DNA of 64,000 bases, taken from assembly GCF_900176535.1 (NCBI RefSeq), contig NZ_FWXT01000002.1, forward strand, positions 248,001 to 312,000, given 5' to 3'. The position numbers and the translations under genes were made by a program. Shown piece after piece: positions 18,448-26,346 of the stretch. The stretch's first letter is position 1. Every line of letters starts with the position of its first letter. The notes under the pieces are model-generated. The model was not told the origin of the DNA and made no database searches. It was given only the letters and a program-made list of their open reading frames with translations. Origin of the DNA: Pedobacter africanus. GTDB lineage: Bacteria; Bacteroidota; Bacteroidia; Sphingobacteriales; Sphingobacteriaceae.

Positions 18448-18771
18448 ATGCTCAAAAAAAAAATCTTTATATACGCACAACACTTTAAGTTCGCCATCGC
18501 TCTTATCTTATTTGTAAGTCTTTATTTTATTTTAATCTTCTGGTCTAAAGGTTACAACCATTATCCTTTATATATGCTGGCTTTGTTTTTTAAAGCTATA
18601 GCTTATGGCTTGTCCCTTTTGGTAGAAAAAACCTTTTTTGAAGCAAGGGCCTACCATTACCGCAATCTGGGTTTTGGCTACAGGCGATTGTTTGGAACAC
18701 TATTCTGGCTGGATTTGCTTTTATTCGTTTGCATGATCCTATTCAGTTACCTATGCAAGAGCTTTACGTAG
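18448..18771 (+). CDS. small membrane protein encoded with an ABC ATPase
   Basis: A 107-residue protein with three hydrophobic helices (about 12-33, 40-62 and 82-104) and a basic amino end. It overlaps the following ABC ATPase gene by 43 bp, or 19 bp if that gene starts at its second ATG, so the two are probably translated together. It may be a membrane partner of the ATPase, but it is far too short to be a normal permease and no family was recognised. Confidence 0.6.
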   Translation: MLKKKIFIYAQHFKFAIALILFVSLYFILIFWSKGYNHYPLYMLALFFKAIAYGLSLLVEKTFFEARAYHYRNLGFGYRRLFGTLFWLDLLLFVCMILFSYLCKSFT

Positions 18772-19409
18772 ATAGTGTGGCCCATCGCTATGGTAAGCAC
18801 ACTGTACTAAACAATGTGTACCTGAACTGTCAGATAGGAGAGGTTGTGGGCTTGCTCGGCAGAAATGGTTCAGGAAAGTCAACATTGCTGAAAATTATAT
18901 TTGGCAGCATAGCTCCACGTTACATGCACATGAAACTGAATGGTAAACTGGTTAAAAAAGCTTACAGAACCGGATTGGTTGCCTATTTACCACAAGACTT
19001 TTTTGTCCCGGCAAGCTTGAAAGTACGGCAACTTGTTGAGCTGTACACCCATAAATACAAAGCGGACCTACTGCAGCAACAAACCATAGTGGATATCCTG
19101 GACAGGCGTATGGAAGAACTCTCTGGCGGACAAAGGCGCCTGATAGAATGTTTCCTGATTCTGTATAGCGATAGTGATTTTGTTTTACTCGATGAGCCCT
19201 TTTCTCAGCTTGCACCAGTAATTATCGAAGAAATGCAAAAACACATCAGCAAGTTTAAGGCCCTTAAGGGAATTATATTAACCGATCATTACTATCAGCA
19301 TATCCTTGATGCCTCAGACCGAATTGTTCTTTTGCACAATGGCTGTAATTACAAAATAAACTGCATTGAAGATCTGCAGCTTCATGGGTACATTGCTCAT
19401 CTTCACTAA
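18729..19409 (+). CDS. ABC transporter ATP-binding protein
   Basis: A 226-residue ATPase with all the sequence motifs of an ABC subunit: Walker A GLLGRNGSGKSTLLK, Q-loop AYLPQDFF, signature LSGGQRRLIE, Walker B DFVLLDEPFS and the switch histidine in LTDHYYQHIL. The start could also be the internal ATG at 18753 (MQELYVDS). The only neighbouring membrane gene is the small protein it overlaps, so the transported substrate and even a transport role are uncertain. Confidence 0.9.
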   Translation: MHDPIQLPMQELYVDSVAHRYGKHTVLNNVYLNCQIGEVVGLLGRNGSGKSTLLKIIFGSIAPRYMHMKLNGKLVKKAYRTGLVAYLPQDFFVPASLKVRQLVELYTHKYKADLLQQQTIVDILDRRMEELSGGQRRLIECFLILYSDSDFVLLDEPFSQLAPVIIEEMQKHISKFKALKGIILTDHYYQHILDASDRIVLLHNGCNYKINCIEDLQLHGYIAHLH

Positions 19410-19487
19410 CTCAGTAAGGATTTGATTGTTTACGGAAAATGGACTATCTTTTGCTATTGTTTTGGATATTTATAACCGGCATTTACT

Positions 19488-20837
19488 TTGACAGAACCTC
19501 AGCAAAAAAAAACAGGAAGACTTCTTCGGATCATTAAGTTATCTATTGCCAGACGATTTGATCTGCATTTGGATAAAGCTGATGAGGATGATGTTGTGCT
19601 CTCCATCAAAAAGAATTCAGATTTTGTAGGAGCAAACCTGTGGACACTTATTTTTGCCATTTTGATCGCTTCTATAGGTTTGAATGTCAACTCAACCGCC
19701 GTTATTATTGGAGCAATGCTCATCTCGCCGTTGATGGGGCCTATTATGGGTATTGGGCTTGGGGTAGGTACCAATGATTTTGAGCTGGTTAAAAAGGGGC
19801 TCCGCAACTTGCTGATCGCTACTTTGATCAGTGTGGTGGTCTCGACCATTTACTTTTGGATAACCCCACTGCATGACGCGCAAAGTGAACTGCTGGCCAG
19901 AACTACGCCCTCTATCTGGGATGTGTTTATAGCCTTTTTGGGAGGGCTTGCCGGAATAGTAGCCGGAACCCGTAAGGAAAAGAGTAACGTAATCCCGGGG
20001 GTAGCCATTGCTACGGCATTGATGCCGCCTTTATGTACAGCTGGTTTTGGCCTGGCTTCGGGCAATTTTTATTATTTTCTGGGGGCTATTTACCTGTATT
20101 TTATCAATAGTGTGTTTATTTGTATCAGTACTTATTTAATTGTACGCTTTCTGCGTTTTGGCAAAAAACATTTTGAGGATCAGGAAACAGAAAGAAAGGT
20201 GAGCCGCTACATTATGATCATTGTTGCCATAGCTGTATTACCTAGTATATACCTTGCCTATGGTATTGTCGATAAAAGTATTTTTGAGAATAATGCACAA
20301 AAGTTTATCAGTGAACAATTTCAATTTAAGAATACACAGGTGGTAAACAGATCGCTCAAATATAACCGCTCAAAAGGAAATGAAATAGATTTGCTGCTCA
20401 TTGGATATGAGCTTTCAAAATCGAGGATGGATTCTATAAGAAGCGGCATGTCTGCCTATAAACTTGGCGGCACGAAGTTAATCATACGCCAGGGTTTGAA
20501 TGCAAAACAGGAAATTGATTTTTCGCAGATCAAAGCCAGTATCCTGGAAGATGTGTTTAAAAAGGATTCCTCTGCTAAGATCTCCAATCCGCAAGAGTCT
20601 TTGCTGGCAAAACCACTGCCGGATATCCGATCAGAACTCAAGGTCCTTTATCCGGAAATGCGGGACTATACTGCTGCCAATGTGGTGGTAGACAGGCTGG
20701 ATAAAACAGGAAAAGATACACTGACTATGGTGGTGGCAGGATTCTCTAAGCCCGTTAAGCGTGCAGATCGTGTTAAACTCAATCAATGGCTAAAAACAAG
20801 ATTACAGGTAGATTCGTTAAGGTTATTGATCCCTTGA
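19488..20837 (+). CDS. DUF389-family membrane protein
   Basis: A 449-residue protein that starts with TTG at 19488. The first half carries about six membrane helices with the DUF389 hallmarks NSTAVIIGAMLISPLMGPIM, GIVAGTRKEKSNVIPGVAIA and TALMPPLCTAGFGLA. The second half (about 270-449) is a soluble domain. Members of this family are widespread and their biochemical role is not established. It is preceded by a possible promoter (TATCTTTTG around 19446) and stands alone. Confidence 0.88.
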   Translation: MTEPQQKKTGRLLRIIKLSIARRFDLHLDKADEDDVVLSIKKNSDFVGANLWTLIFAILIASIGLNVNSTAVIIGAMLISPLMGPIMGIGLGVGTNDFELVKKGLRNLLIATLISVVVSTIYFWITPLHDAQSELLARTTPSIWDVFIAFLGGLAGIVAGTRKEKSNVIPGVAIATALMPPLCTAGFGLASGNFYYFLGAIYLYFINSVFICISTYLIVRFLRFGKKHFEDQETERKVSRYIMIIVAIAVLPSIYLAYGIVDKSIFENNAQKFISEQFQFKNTQVVNRSLKYNRSKGNEIDLLLIGYELSKSRMDSIRSGMSAYKLGGTKLIIRQGLNAKQEIDFSQIKASILEDVFKKDSSAKISNPQESLLAKPLPDIRSELKVLYPEMRDYTAANVVVDRLDKTGKDTLTMVVAGFSKPVKRADRVKLNQWLKTRLQVDSLRLLIP

Positions 20838-20924
20838 TCCTGTTTTTAGTGATTGGATGTTTATGAATGCAATCAGAACCCCATATTTAGCCTGGTCCAT
20901 AAATGTCGGTTCTTGAAGGGGTGT

Positions 20925-22340
20925 TTACCACTCTTCGGTATTTTTAATACCAAGCGCATTGGCATTAAAAACAGGGTCTTTGCCGGCTCTACGCTGCTGC
21001 TGGTAATCTTTAAATGCTTTTAAGGCGGGTTTTCTGAGTAATAGAATAGCAATAACATTTAACCAGGCCATTACACCTACGCCTATATCTCCTAAAGTCC
21101 ATGCAGCTTCGGCAGTTTTGACTGAACCATAAAATGTGGCTGCAAGAATTAAAATGCGCAATGCCCATACTGCCCACTTGTTACCTTTTTTATCCAGGTA
21201 GCTGAGATTGGTCTCGGCAATATAATAGTAGGCCATAATGGTGGTGAAGGCAAAAAACAAAAGTGAAATGGCTACAAAGCCTGCACCAAGCGAAGGAAAA
21301 TGTGAGTTAACTGCATACTGTGTATATTCTGCGCCTATTTTTGCGCCCGGCAGGTTTTCTATGATAAATCCGCCTTCGGGATTGATGACATTATATTTCC
21401 CGGTAAACAGGATCATAAATGCAGTAGCGGTACATACAAAAAGGGTGTCTACATATACAGAAAAGGCTTGTACCAGTCCTTGTTTTACCGGGTGACTTAC
21501 TTCGGCAGCTGCGGCTGCGTGTGGCGCGGTGCCCTGTCCGGCTTCATTGGAATAAATGCCTCTTTTTACGCCCCAGGCTATAGCCATTCCAAATACACCG
21601 GCAAATGCCGGTTCCAGGCTAAAGGCTGATTTTATAATCAGCATTATTACTGCCGGGATTTGGTGGATGTGCATTGCCATAATGATGATGGCCATTAAGA
21701 TATAGGCACCAGCCATAAAAGGTACAACGATCTCGGCCACTTTTCCAATTCTTTTTACCCCACCAAAGATGATGAGCCCCAGTAAAAATGCTACGGCCAA
21801 ACCAGTATAGGCAACAGGAACCTCGAAAGCATTATGCATGCTCAGGGCTATGCTGTTGCTTTGAACGCCGGGTAAAAATAATGCGGTACTTAATATGGTG
21901 GCTACTGCAAATACCATGGCGTACCATTTGATGCCCAATCCTTTTTCAATGTAGAATGCCGGGCCACCGCGGTACTGGCCGTTATTAACTTGTTTGTAAA
22001 TCTGCCCTAAAGTAGCTTCAATAAATGCAGATGAACTTCCTAAAAAGGCAATCAGCCACATCCAGAACACCGCTCCCGGGCCACCCATGGCAATTGCGGT
22101 TGCCACTCCTGCTATATTTCCGGTACCGATACGACCGGAAATGGCAATGGCAAATGCCTGAAAAGAACTTACGCCTTTGGATGAACTGTTACCTTTGAAA
22201 AGCAGGGAAAGCATTTCTTTGAGGTATCGGAGCTGTACAAAGCGGGTAACAATCGAAAAATAAATGCCTGCTCCCATACAGAGCAGAATGAGCGCATTGC
22301 TCCAGATCAGGTCGTTTACTTTACCAATGATTTCTTCCAT
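20925..22340 (-). CDS. alanine/glycine:cation symporter (AGCS family)
   Basis: A 471-residue inner-membrane symporter with about eleven helices. It contains the family signature around ISGRIGTGNIAGVATAIAMG and the later GMAIAWGVKRGIYSNEAGQG segment. AGCS proteins import alanine or glycine with sodium or protons. The gene is complete, on the strand opposite its neighbours, and ends 88 bp from the end of the convergent DUF389 gene. Confidence 0.92.
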   Translation of the reverse strand: MEEIIGKVNDLIWSNALILLCMGAGIYFSIVTRFVQLRYLKEMLSLLFKGNSSSKGVSSFQAFAIAISGRIGTGNIAGVATAIAMGGPGAVFWMWLIAFLGSSSAFIEATLGQIYKQVNNGQYRGGPAFYIEKGLGIKWYAMVFAVATILSTALFLPGVQSNSIALSMHNAFEVPVAYTGLAVAFLLGLIIFGGVKRIGKVAEIVVPFMAGAYILMAIIIMAMHIHQIPAVIMLIIKSAFSLEPAFAGVFGMAIAWGVKRGIYSNEAGQGTAPHAAAAAEVSHPVKQGLVQAFSVYVDTLFVCTATAFMILFTGKYNVINPEGGFIIENLPGAKIGAEYTQYAVNSHFPSLGAGFVAISLLFFAFTTIMAYYYIAETNLSYLDKKGNKWAVWALRILILAATFYGSVKTAEAAWTLGDIGVGVMAWLNVIAILLLRKPALKAFKDYQQQRRAGKDPVFNANALGIKNTEEW

Positions 22341-22601
22341 GGGTTAAAATAACGGATTATTTTTAAAAGAACTTCTATAAAGCATAGAGAAGGTAAAAAA
22401 TTGCTTGACAAATCGTAGCAGAACACGATTATGAAGGAATGGCAGTTGCCTATGGTTCGGAGATTCTCCCTTCGCATTATGCCGTGACAACTGAGGAAAT
22501 TGAAGTGGGGGTGATTGGCCATTAAGGCCATCATAACAGGCGGGTTTTAATTTTGTTCTGACCTGCATATTTTAGGCGGAGTGGTCCCTCAGACGCGTTT
22601 A

Positions 22602-22772
22602 TTATTCTTTGTCCTTCTGGGGATGGAGCAGTTCGGCACACTTTTTCAGCGTTACATTCAGAGCTTCATTTAATTCCCGTGATTTCTTTTTCAAGGCTGC
22701 GCCTTTACGGGAAAGGGCACGCATTTTACGGGTGTAATCGTGTGCTTTTAAAGAGTCGAGGGTAAACTTCAT
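22602..22772 (-). CDS. small basic hypothetical protein
   Basis: An intact 56-codon frame from ATG at 22772 encodes a lysine- and arginine-rich helical peptide (MKFTLDSLKAHDYTRKMRAL, then SRKGAALKKKSRELNEAL). The charge pattern and clean start and stop look genuine, and it fills an otherwise empty gap. No family is recognised. A nucleic-acid-binding role is only a guess from its charge. Confidence 0.45.
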   Translation of the reverse strand: MKFTLDSLKAHDYTRKMRALSRKGAALKKKSRELNEALNVTLKKCAELLHPQKDKE

Positions 22773-23040
22773 GGGCTTTCGATTTTAATCAAGTTAAACA
22801 AATTAAATCTTAAATCCATATTTTGTTGAAAACTTCAACTTTAATCGGGTAACATCGGTGGTTGCTGTGCCGGCGTGTCGCGTTCTAATGTTTAAGCAAT
22901 ACCTCTTAACAACAGTCGTTTGCGTTTTTACAGAACAATATTGCGTTGGAATTGTAATACAGATAAATAAGAATGGAGCTGGCGTCATGAAAGATAGAAC
23001 CACGGATATGAATGAAGATCATATAACCGATGATTTAGTG

Positions 23041-23778
23041 ATGAGTGAGGTTAAGTTGAAAGTAATCGGTTGTGGTGATGCCTTCGGTAGTGGCGGGAGG
23101 CTGAATACTTGTTTTTATGTGGACGCTGGCTCCGTTCGTTTTTTGGTGGATTGTGGTGCAAGCAGTTTGCCTGGGCTGAAACAACACGGCATTCAAGTGG
23201 ATGATATCGACGCGATTGTGATCAGTCATTTTCATGGGGATCATTACGGGGGCCTGCCTTTCGTTTTGCTGGATGCAGCGGTTAATGGCAGGATCAAAAC
23301 GTTGCAGATCATCAGCCCCGTTGGCGGTCAACGGCGGATTGCCGCTTTACTGGATCTGCTTTATCCGGGGACTGAAGTGTTGGAAAGACTGGATGTAGAA
23401 TTTTTGGAGTACCGTGCGAATGAAGTAATAGATTTCGGAAACTGGCGTGTACAGGCTTTTGATGTAATTCATTCTGAAAGGGCTTTGCCTCATGGTCTGC
23501 GGATTGAGGTATTGGATAAGGTGATTGCTTATTCTGGCGATACTTCCTGGACGGAAACATTGTTTACCTTAAGTGAGCAGGCCGATATATTTATCTGTGA
23601 GTGCAATTTCCTTGACAGCCAGGTGAAAGGGCATATGAATTACCTGGAGCTGGAAAGGCGTTTCCCTGAATTTTCCTGTAGGAGGATGCTATTGACACAT
23701 TTTGATCAGCAGATGCTGGACAGGTTAGATGAGATTAAGGTAGAATGGCTGAGCGATGGGTTGGAATTGGTAATCTAA
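23041..23778 (+). CDS. metallo-beta-lactamase-fold hydrolase (RNase Z-like)
   Basis: A protein of about 245 residues with the metal-binding SHFHGDHYGGL motif (HxHxDH), an N-terminal VIGCGDAFGSGGRLNTCF strand-loop typical of RNase Z-like enzymes, AYSGDTSWTETL with the bridging aspartate, and a late LTHFDQQ histidine. The frame is open upstream to 22858 with further ATGs at 22987 and 23008. The start at 23041 (MSEVKLKVIG) was chosen because the fold begins there. The substrate is unknown. Confidence 0.82.
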   Translation: MSEVKLKVIGCGDAFGSGGRLNTCFYVDAGSVRFLVDCGASSLPGLKQHGIQVDDIDAIVISHFHGDHYGGLPFVLLDAAVNGRIKTLQIISPVGGQRRIAALLDLLYPGTEVLERLDVEFLEYRANEVIDFGNWRVQAFDVIHSERALPHGLRIEVLDKVIAYSGDTSWTETLFTLSEQADIFICECNFLDSQVKGHMNYLELERRFPEFSCRRMLLTHFDQQMLDRLDEIKVEWLSDGLELVI

Positions 23779-23831
23779 ACCTTATTTTTGGCAGCGTTGC
23801 TCCAGGCCTGGGCAGGCATAATTAGCATGGT

Positions 23832-24245
23832 ATGAAAAAACAAAAGATAATGGAAGCGGGGTTATATCTGCAAGGCCAAAGTCTTGAGCAAGAAAAATCT
23901 TATGCAGAGGCAGCCAGGCAATACGAAAAGATTTTAAAGAGCAACCCAATTCATATTGATGCCAATAACCGGCTGATGATCGTTTATCGCAAACTTAAGG
24001 AATACAAAAAGGAATTCGCGCTTATTATTAAGGCCATTTCCGCCCATGAAAAGAGAATAGAAGAGAATCAGCGACAATGGATTAAAGAACACAGCAAAAT
24101 GGCAACGCTGTCCAGGCCTTTGGCAAAAAGCCTTGGTTTGTTAACTACAAAAGGTCTGCCGGTACAGGAAAATGAACTGCTAGACAGATGGAAACGACGG
24201 AAAGCAATTCTTTCGAAAAAGTTGAAGTCCCATTCAAACAAATAA
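23832..24245 (+). CDS. small TPR-like hypothetical protein
   Basis: A 137-residue protein. Residues about 12-65 (GQSLEQEKSYAEAARQYEKI, then LKSNPIHIDANNRLMIVYRK) look like one or two tetratricopeptide helices. The C-terminal half is very basic (RWKRRKAILSKKLKSHSNK). No signal peptide is seen. It may be a protein-binding helper, and its function is unknown. Confidence 0.6.
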   Translation: MKKQKIMEAGLYLQGQSLEQEKSYAEAARQYEKILKSNPIHIDANNRLMIVYRKLKEYKKEFALIIKAISAHEKRIEENQRQWIKEHSKMATLSRPLAKSLGLLTTKGLPVQENELLDRWKRRKAILSKKLKSHSNK

Positions 24246-24278
24246 TTTGTATCTTCAGCCGTCAAATATTTAACGCTC

Positions 24279-24368
24279 ATGAGCTCACTTAAATCCACCT
24301 TAGGTAAAAAGACAGGTCAGCAACTACTTTATACTATTGCGGATTGGAAACCAATTAAGAATACATGA
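24279..24368 (+). other. possible 29-residue ORF, uncertain
   Basis: ATG at 24279 opens a short frame (MSSLKSTLGKKTGQQLLYTI, then ADWKPIKNT). It could be the amino end of a lost gene or a chance frame in the 190-bp gap before the Dph6-like gene. Nothing else is recognisable in this gap. Confidence 0.2.
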
Positions 24369-24435
24369 GTTTTTTAACCGCTGAATGGATTTCGGGAAAA
24401 TCTCCTGGTTCACAGGATAATGTAATTTAAAGCGC

Positions 24436-25134
24436 ATGCAGAAGGCACACAAGAAGCTTAGTGTTTTTAACTGGAGCGGAGGGAAGGACAGTACCCTGGC
24501 TTTGCATTATGCCCTGCACAGCGAACATTTCGATATCAGGTACCTACTCACTACTGTAAACGAAGCCCACAACCGGGTAAGTATGCATGGGGTAAGGGAA
24601 AGCCTGTTGATTAAACAGGCCAACAGCCTTGGGATTCCGCTATACCAGGTGAGGCTGCCAGAAGCCCCGGATATGGCTACTTATGAACAGGAGATGAACA
24701 AACACATGGGCTTGCTGAAGTCTGAGGGCATTACGCATTCCTTATTCGGCGACTTGTTTCTGGAGGATCTGAAGGTTTACAGGGAAAATAAGCTTGCAGA
24801 AGTTGATTTAAAGGCAGAATTCCCCATATGGAAAAAAGATACCACGCAGGTTATTCATGAATTTATCGCTTTAGGTTATAAGACAGTAGTAGCATGCGCA
24901 AAGGAAGGTCTGGAAGATTTCTGCGGCAGGGTAATTGACAAAGATTTTATTGCTGATCTTCCCGCGGGAATAGACCCCTGCGGTGAAAACGGTGAGTTCC
25001 ATACCTTCGCATTTGAAGGCCCACTGTTTAAAAGGCCTATTGATTTTACTTTAGGCGAAAAGGTATTTAAAACCTATCCGGCCCCGGAAGGGGGAAACCC
25101 TTCGGGTTATTGGTATATAGATCTCATTGGGTAA
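24436..25134 (+). CDS. Dph6-like ATP-pyrophosphatase (diphthine-ammonia ligase family)
   Basis: A 232-residue adenine-nucleotide alpha-hydrolase. The PP-loop SGGKDSTLALHYAL near the amino end binds ATP. The later VSMHGVRESLL, FGDLFLEDL and GIDPCGENGEFHTF segments are those of the Dph6 family. Archaea and eukaryotes use it to amidate diphthine on elongation factor 2. Bacteria lack diphthamide, so the bacterial substrate is unknown. The gene appears complete and stands alone. Confidence 0.85.
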   Translation: MQKAHKKLSVFNWSGGKDSTLALHYALHSEHFDIRYLLTTVNEAHNRVSMHGVRESLLIKQANSLGIPLYQVRLPEAPDMATYEQEMNKHMGLLKSEGITHSLFGDLFLEDLKVYRENKLAEVDLKAEFPIWKKDTTQVIHEFIALGYKTVVACAKEGLEDFCGRVIDKDFIADLPAGIDPCGENGEFHTFAFEGPLFKRPIDFTLGEKVFKTYPAPEGGNPSGYWYIDLIG

Positions 25135-25361
25135 GATTCTTTGGACCGAACTGCCGGATGGTGATTTATGAGAAACCAAATGAATTATTTTATGTAGGGA
25201 CATCTTTCATTAAGTTTAAATTAACACACAGTATGAAATACATATGAGAGCTTAGCTTTTGTTTTAATTTTCCTTCCGGCTCTTTTGAAAGAGATTTAAA
25301 ACTTTTTAATCTCGCAGAGGTTTATGCCTGTATCTATTAGGTATGATCTTCAACACTATCA

Positions 25362-25655
25362 ATGATCGCGATGAATAAGAATGTTGAGCACTTTTACGAT
25401 AAGGTTATGGATTATGAGGGGAAAAAGCTGGCGGTCCATAAGGATGATGCCGGAAAGGTAACTGCACTAAACCCAACCTGTACCCACGCGGGCTGTACGG
25501 TTCAGTTTAATGCTGCTGAGCAAAGCTGGGACTGTCCGTGTCACGGAGGAAGGTTTGATGTTTCCAGAAAAGCGTTGACGGGGCCACCAACTATAGATCT
25601 GGAAACGGTGTTTAGAAAAGATAATTTTCATGAAGTTGATGTTATTAAAAGTTGA
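25362..25655 (+). CDS. stand-alone Rieske [2Fe-2S] protein
   Basis: A 97-residue protein with the Rieske cluster ligands CTHAGC and CPCHGG separated by 15-17 residues, plus the GRFDVSRKALTGPP loop. It most resembles the C-terminal Rieske domain that follows an FAD oxidoreductase domain in longer Bacteroidota proteins, here without the oxidoreductase part. A second ATG lies at 25371. It could be a small ferredoxin or a fragment of a larger ancestor. The overlapping gene downstream encodes a membrane protein, which suggests a small operon. Confidence 0.75.
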   Translation: MIAMNKNVEHFYDKVMDYEGKKLAVHKDDAGKVTALNPTCTHAGCTVQFNAAEQSWDCPCHGGRFDVSRKALTGPPTIDLETVFRKDNFHEVDVIKS

Positions 25656-25662
25656 TAAGGTT

Positions 25663-26181
25663 ATGAAGAAAAAATCACAAAGCAAATTTGAAAATATAGC
25701 CACCCGGATCACCTGCTGGACGGGAAGTTCCCTTGCATTTGGAATTGCAGTAGGGGTAGTACTTACCTGGATTATATCTGGTCCTTTTTTCCATTATTCT
25801 GATACCTGGCAGTTGGTGATCAATACTGGTACCACTATTGTTACTTTTCTGATGGTGTTTTTGATCCAGAAATCCCAGAACAAAGATGGCAAAGCCATAC
25901 AGCTTAAATTAAATGAGCTAATTGCTGCGAGTCGGCATGCCAGTAACCGCATGGTAGACATCGAGGACCTCACTGAACTCGAGTTGGATGTTTTGCATAA
26001 GTATTATGCTAAACTTTCTGAGAAAGCAGAGGCTGACGATGACATTCACAAATCGCATTCTATAGATAAAGCTAACCAGGAGGCGAATACCAGGCAGGTT
26101 TTAAATGGCAATGATATTAGTAACGCTAACAATGGGGATGATGTGCTGGGCCTAAGTCCTGCTAAAGTAGAAAATAAATAG
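25663..26181 (+). CDS. low-affinity iron permease family protein
   Basis: A protein of about 172 residues with two membrane helices (about 14-36 and 46-68) and the IATRITCWTGSSLAFGIAV and IQKSQNKDGKAIQLKLNELI segments typical of PF04120. The frame is open to 25630, but the ATG at 25663 (MKKKSQSKF) follows the Rieske stop by 7 bp and matches the family's start. Despite the name, bacterial members are not proven iron carriers. A hydrophilic C-terminal tail of about 50 residues extends past the conserved part. Confidence 0.82.
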   Translation: MKKKSQSKFENIATRITCWTGSSLAFGIAVGVVLTWIISGPFFHYSDTWQLVINTGTTIVTFLMVFLIQKSQNKDGKAIQLKLNELIAASRHASNRMVDIEDLTELELDVLHKYYAKLSEKAEADDDIHKSHSIDKANQEANTRQVLNGNDISNANNGDDVLGLSPAKVENK

Positions 26182-26346
26182 CAACCTATGACAGTGTTTT
26201 GGGGCATAGTTTGGCCAGCTGCTCTGCGTTGTTTCTGCCTCAAAAAGACAATGGTCAGTCCGTTCCTGTAAAAGTAGCTGTATTTTTTTACGTGTTCTCC
26301 TTCATACGTTTACAGGTATGCAGTTAATGAATCCATAGTCTATAAT

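Noticed and set aside
22316..22568. Two overlapping minus-strand frames upstream of the AGCS gene.
   Set aside because: They overlap each other and the AGCS start, have phenylalanine/histidine-rich composition without domains, and look like non-coding sequence.
22858..23040. A longer amino end for the metallo-beta-lactamase-fold protein, up to 22858.
   Set aside because: The extra 61 residues are cysteine/valine-rich and unlike the family. Internal ATGs fit better, although 22987 and 23008 remain possible.
25290..25370. Similarity between the regions upstream of the Rieske gene and 43690-43780.
   Set aside because: Only loose, gapped similarity by eye. It could be a shared promoter type or chance, so it is mentioned but not called a repeat.
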